Positions 6,716 to 7,361 of a stretch of 7,361 nt of DNA are shown here, in pieces. Within the stretch, counting starts at the first letter, position 1, and every line of letters begins with the position of its first letter. Made by a program: the position numbers and the translations under genes. The DNA lies in NCBI GenBank assembly GCA_016932755.1, contig JAFGCE010000015.1, positions 1 through 7,361 on the forward strand. The letters are read 5' to 3'. A model generated the notes under the pieces. That model was not told the DNA's origin. It saw nothing but the letters and a program-made list of their open reading frames with translations, and ran no database searches. The stretch is from Candidatus Woesearchaeota archaeon. Its GTDB lineage: Archaea > Nanobdellota > Nanobdellia > Woesearchaeales > JAGWAF01.

Positions 6716-7361
6716 TTATTTGATTATCCTGTGGTAGCTTATCCCCTTCTCTGTCTTTATCAGGGGGGTGTATGGGTCTTCCTTGACCCACTCCTCAATT
6801 TCCTTCAGTGTCTCTCTCCTGTCCTCATCAATCTCTGCAGGGAACAGCTCAACCATCACTTCCATTACCTGTGCTATTGAAAATGAATTGCCATCCTTCT
6901 GCACGTTCCTTGCTATGTTCCTGTAAAGCTCTATTCTCTGCTGTCCATGCTTTGGCAGCTTCCTGTACTTTTTTGAAAGCTGCTTGTTTTGCGCTGATAA
7001 TTTGATTTTTGGCATTTCCTTTACCTCTATCGCTTTTGGCACCACCTCTTTTTTGTTTGGCAGCAATTTCCCTATGAACCTGCTTACATCCATTTTTTTA
7101 TTTGGTTTTGAAACTTTTTCAATTTCTTTTGTTCTTGCTGCAATGTCTTTTTTCTCCTTTTCAAGCTCTGCGCATTTTTTCTCTGCTTTTTCAAGTTTCT
7201 GTGATAATGAATCCTTTTCCTTTACTGATTTCATAAAGCTTTTCCTTTCCTGCTTCAGAAGCTGGTTAAGCTCTTTTTCGCTTTTTGTCTCTTTTCTTTG
7301 TTTTTCTTTCCTGATTATTTTTATGCTTGGGAGCTTTATGTCAGGAAACCTTATCTTAGGA
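6716..7361 (-). CDS. Coiled-coil, Lys/Glu-rich cytoplasmic protein (5' end outside window)
   Basis: The frame runs from the window edge to a TAA at 6718-6716 and shows 214 residues. A methionine at 7234 could open a 172-residue product, but the frame stays open for 42 more codons with similar composition, so the real start is probably upstream of the window. The visible part begins with RFPDIKLPSIKI, then a highly charged heptad-like stretch (~residues 17-85, with LSQKLEKAEKKCAELEKEKK), a linker with a second PKIKL motif, and a C-terminal helical domain (~130-214) with YRKLPKHGQQRIELYRNIA and a final beta-like GISYHRIIK. No signal peptide or membrane segment is visible, although one could lie in the missing N-terminus. 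I do not recognise the family. It lies 18 nt before the pilin gene on the same strand, so it is probably co-transcribed and may be a cytoplasmic accessory or scaffold of the machine. Confidence 0.8.
   Translation of the reverse strand, partial: PKIRFPDIKLPSIKIIRKEKQRKETKSEKELNQLLKQERKSFMKSVKEKDSLSQKLEKAEKKCAELEKEKKDIAARTKEIEKVSKPNKKMDVSRFIGKLLPNKKEVVPKAIEVKEMPKIKLSAQNKQLSKKYRKLPKHGQQRIELYRNIARNVQKDGNSFSIAQVMEVMVELFPAEIDEDRRETLKEIEEWVKEDPYTPLIKTEKGISYHRIIK

Noticed and set aside
1..7361. tRNA, rRNA, CRISPR array, insertion sequence, att site, promoter or intrinsic terminator
   Set aside because: Nearly every base is coding on the minus strand, no intergenic gap exceeds 18 nt, and I saw no regular repeats, inverted-repeat-bounded elements or structured RNA signature.

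Overview
The whole 7.4-kb window is one tightly packed gene cluster on the minus strand, read from high to low coordinates. It encodes the inner-membrane and pilus core of a VirB/TrbC-type (type IV secretion or conjugation-like) machine of the single-membrane kind. No taxonomic marker gene is present. Heavy use of AGG/AGA for arginine and ATA for isoleucine, GGAGG/AGGTG ribosome-binding sites, Sec signal peptides without lipoboxes and the lack of any outer-membrane component (VirB7/9/10-like) suggest an archaeon, perhaps a small-genome DPANN-type lineage. That assignment is an inference; a monoderm or candidate-phylum bacterium is the main alternative.

Layout in transcription order: (1) 7361-6716, the 3' part of a Lys/Glu-rich, probably coiled-coil cytoplasmic protein whose start lies outside the window; (2) 6697-6407, a 96-aa VirB2/TrbC-like pilin with the best ribosome-binding site of the cluster; (3) 6395-4788, a 535-aa secreted, C-terminally membrane-anchored, Cys-rich surface protein; (4) 4788-3826, a VirB6/CedA-like polytopic membrane protein; (5) 3821-2895, a PrgI (VirB3-like) membrane hairpin fused to a soluble domain here called X; (6) 2893-2213, a second stand-alone copy of X; (7) 2238-1399, a stand-alone copy of the N-terminal domain of VirB4 (here called Y) without ATPase; (8) 1395-1, Y plus the start of the VirB4 ATPase domain, with Walker A visible and the rest beyond the window edge. 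Gaps between genes are 18 nt or less, and two junctions overlap, so there is no room for an internal promoter or terminator of ordinary size and the set is probably one operon.

How the parts fit: the pilin would be the exported subunit, the VirB6-like protein and the PrgI hairpin the membrane channel or platform, the X/Y modules the VirB4-side platform, and VirB4 the ATPase. The 535-aa protein is the likeliest outward-facing, partner-contacting part. No relaxase, VirD4-type coupling protein or VirB1-type wall hydrolase is in the window, so the direction and cargo (DNA export, DNA import as in the archaeal Ced/Ted systems, or protein) cannot be decided here.

The most unusual point is that the VirB4 side is built from two successive paralogous pairs, PrgI-X / X / Y / Y-ATPase. 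One member of each pair carries the extra functional domain (membrane hairpin or ATPase) and the other is a bare domain. A second unexpected signal is a common sequence pattern in the membrane hairpins of the pilin and of the VirB6-like protein.
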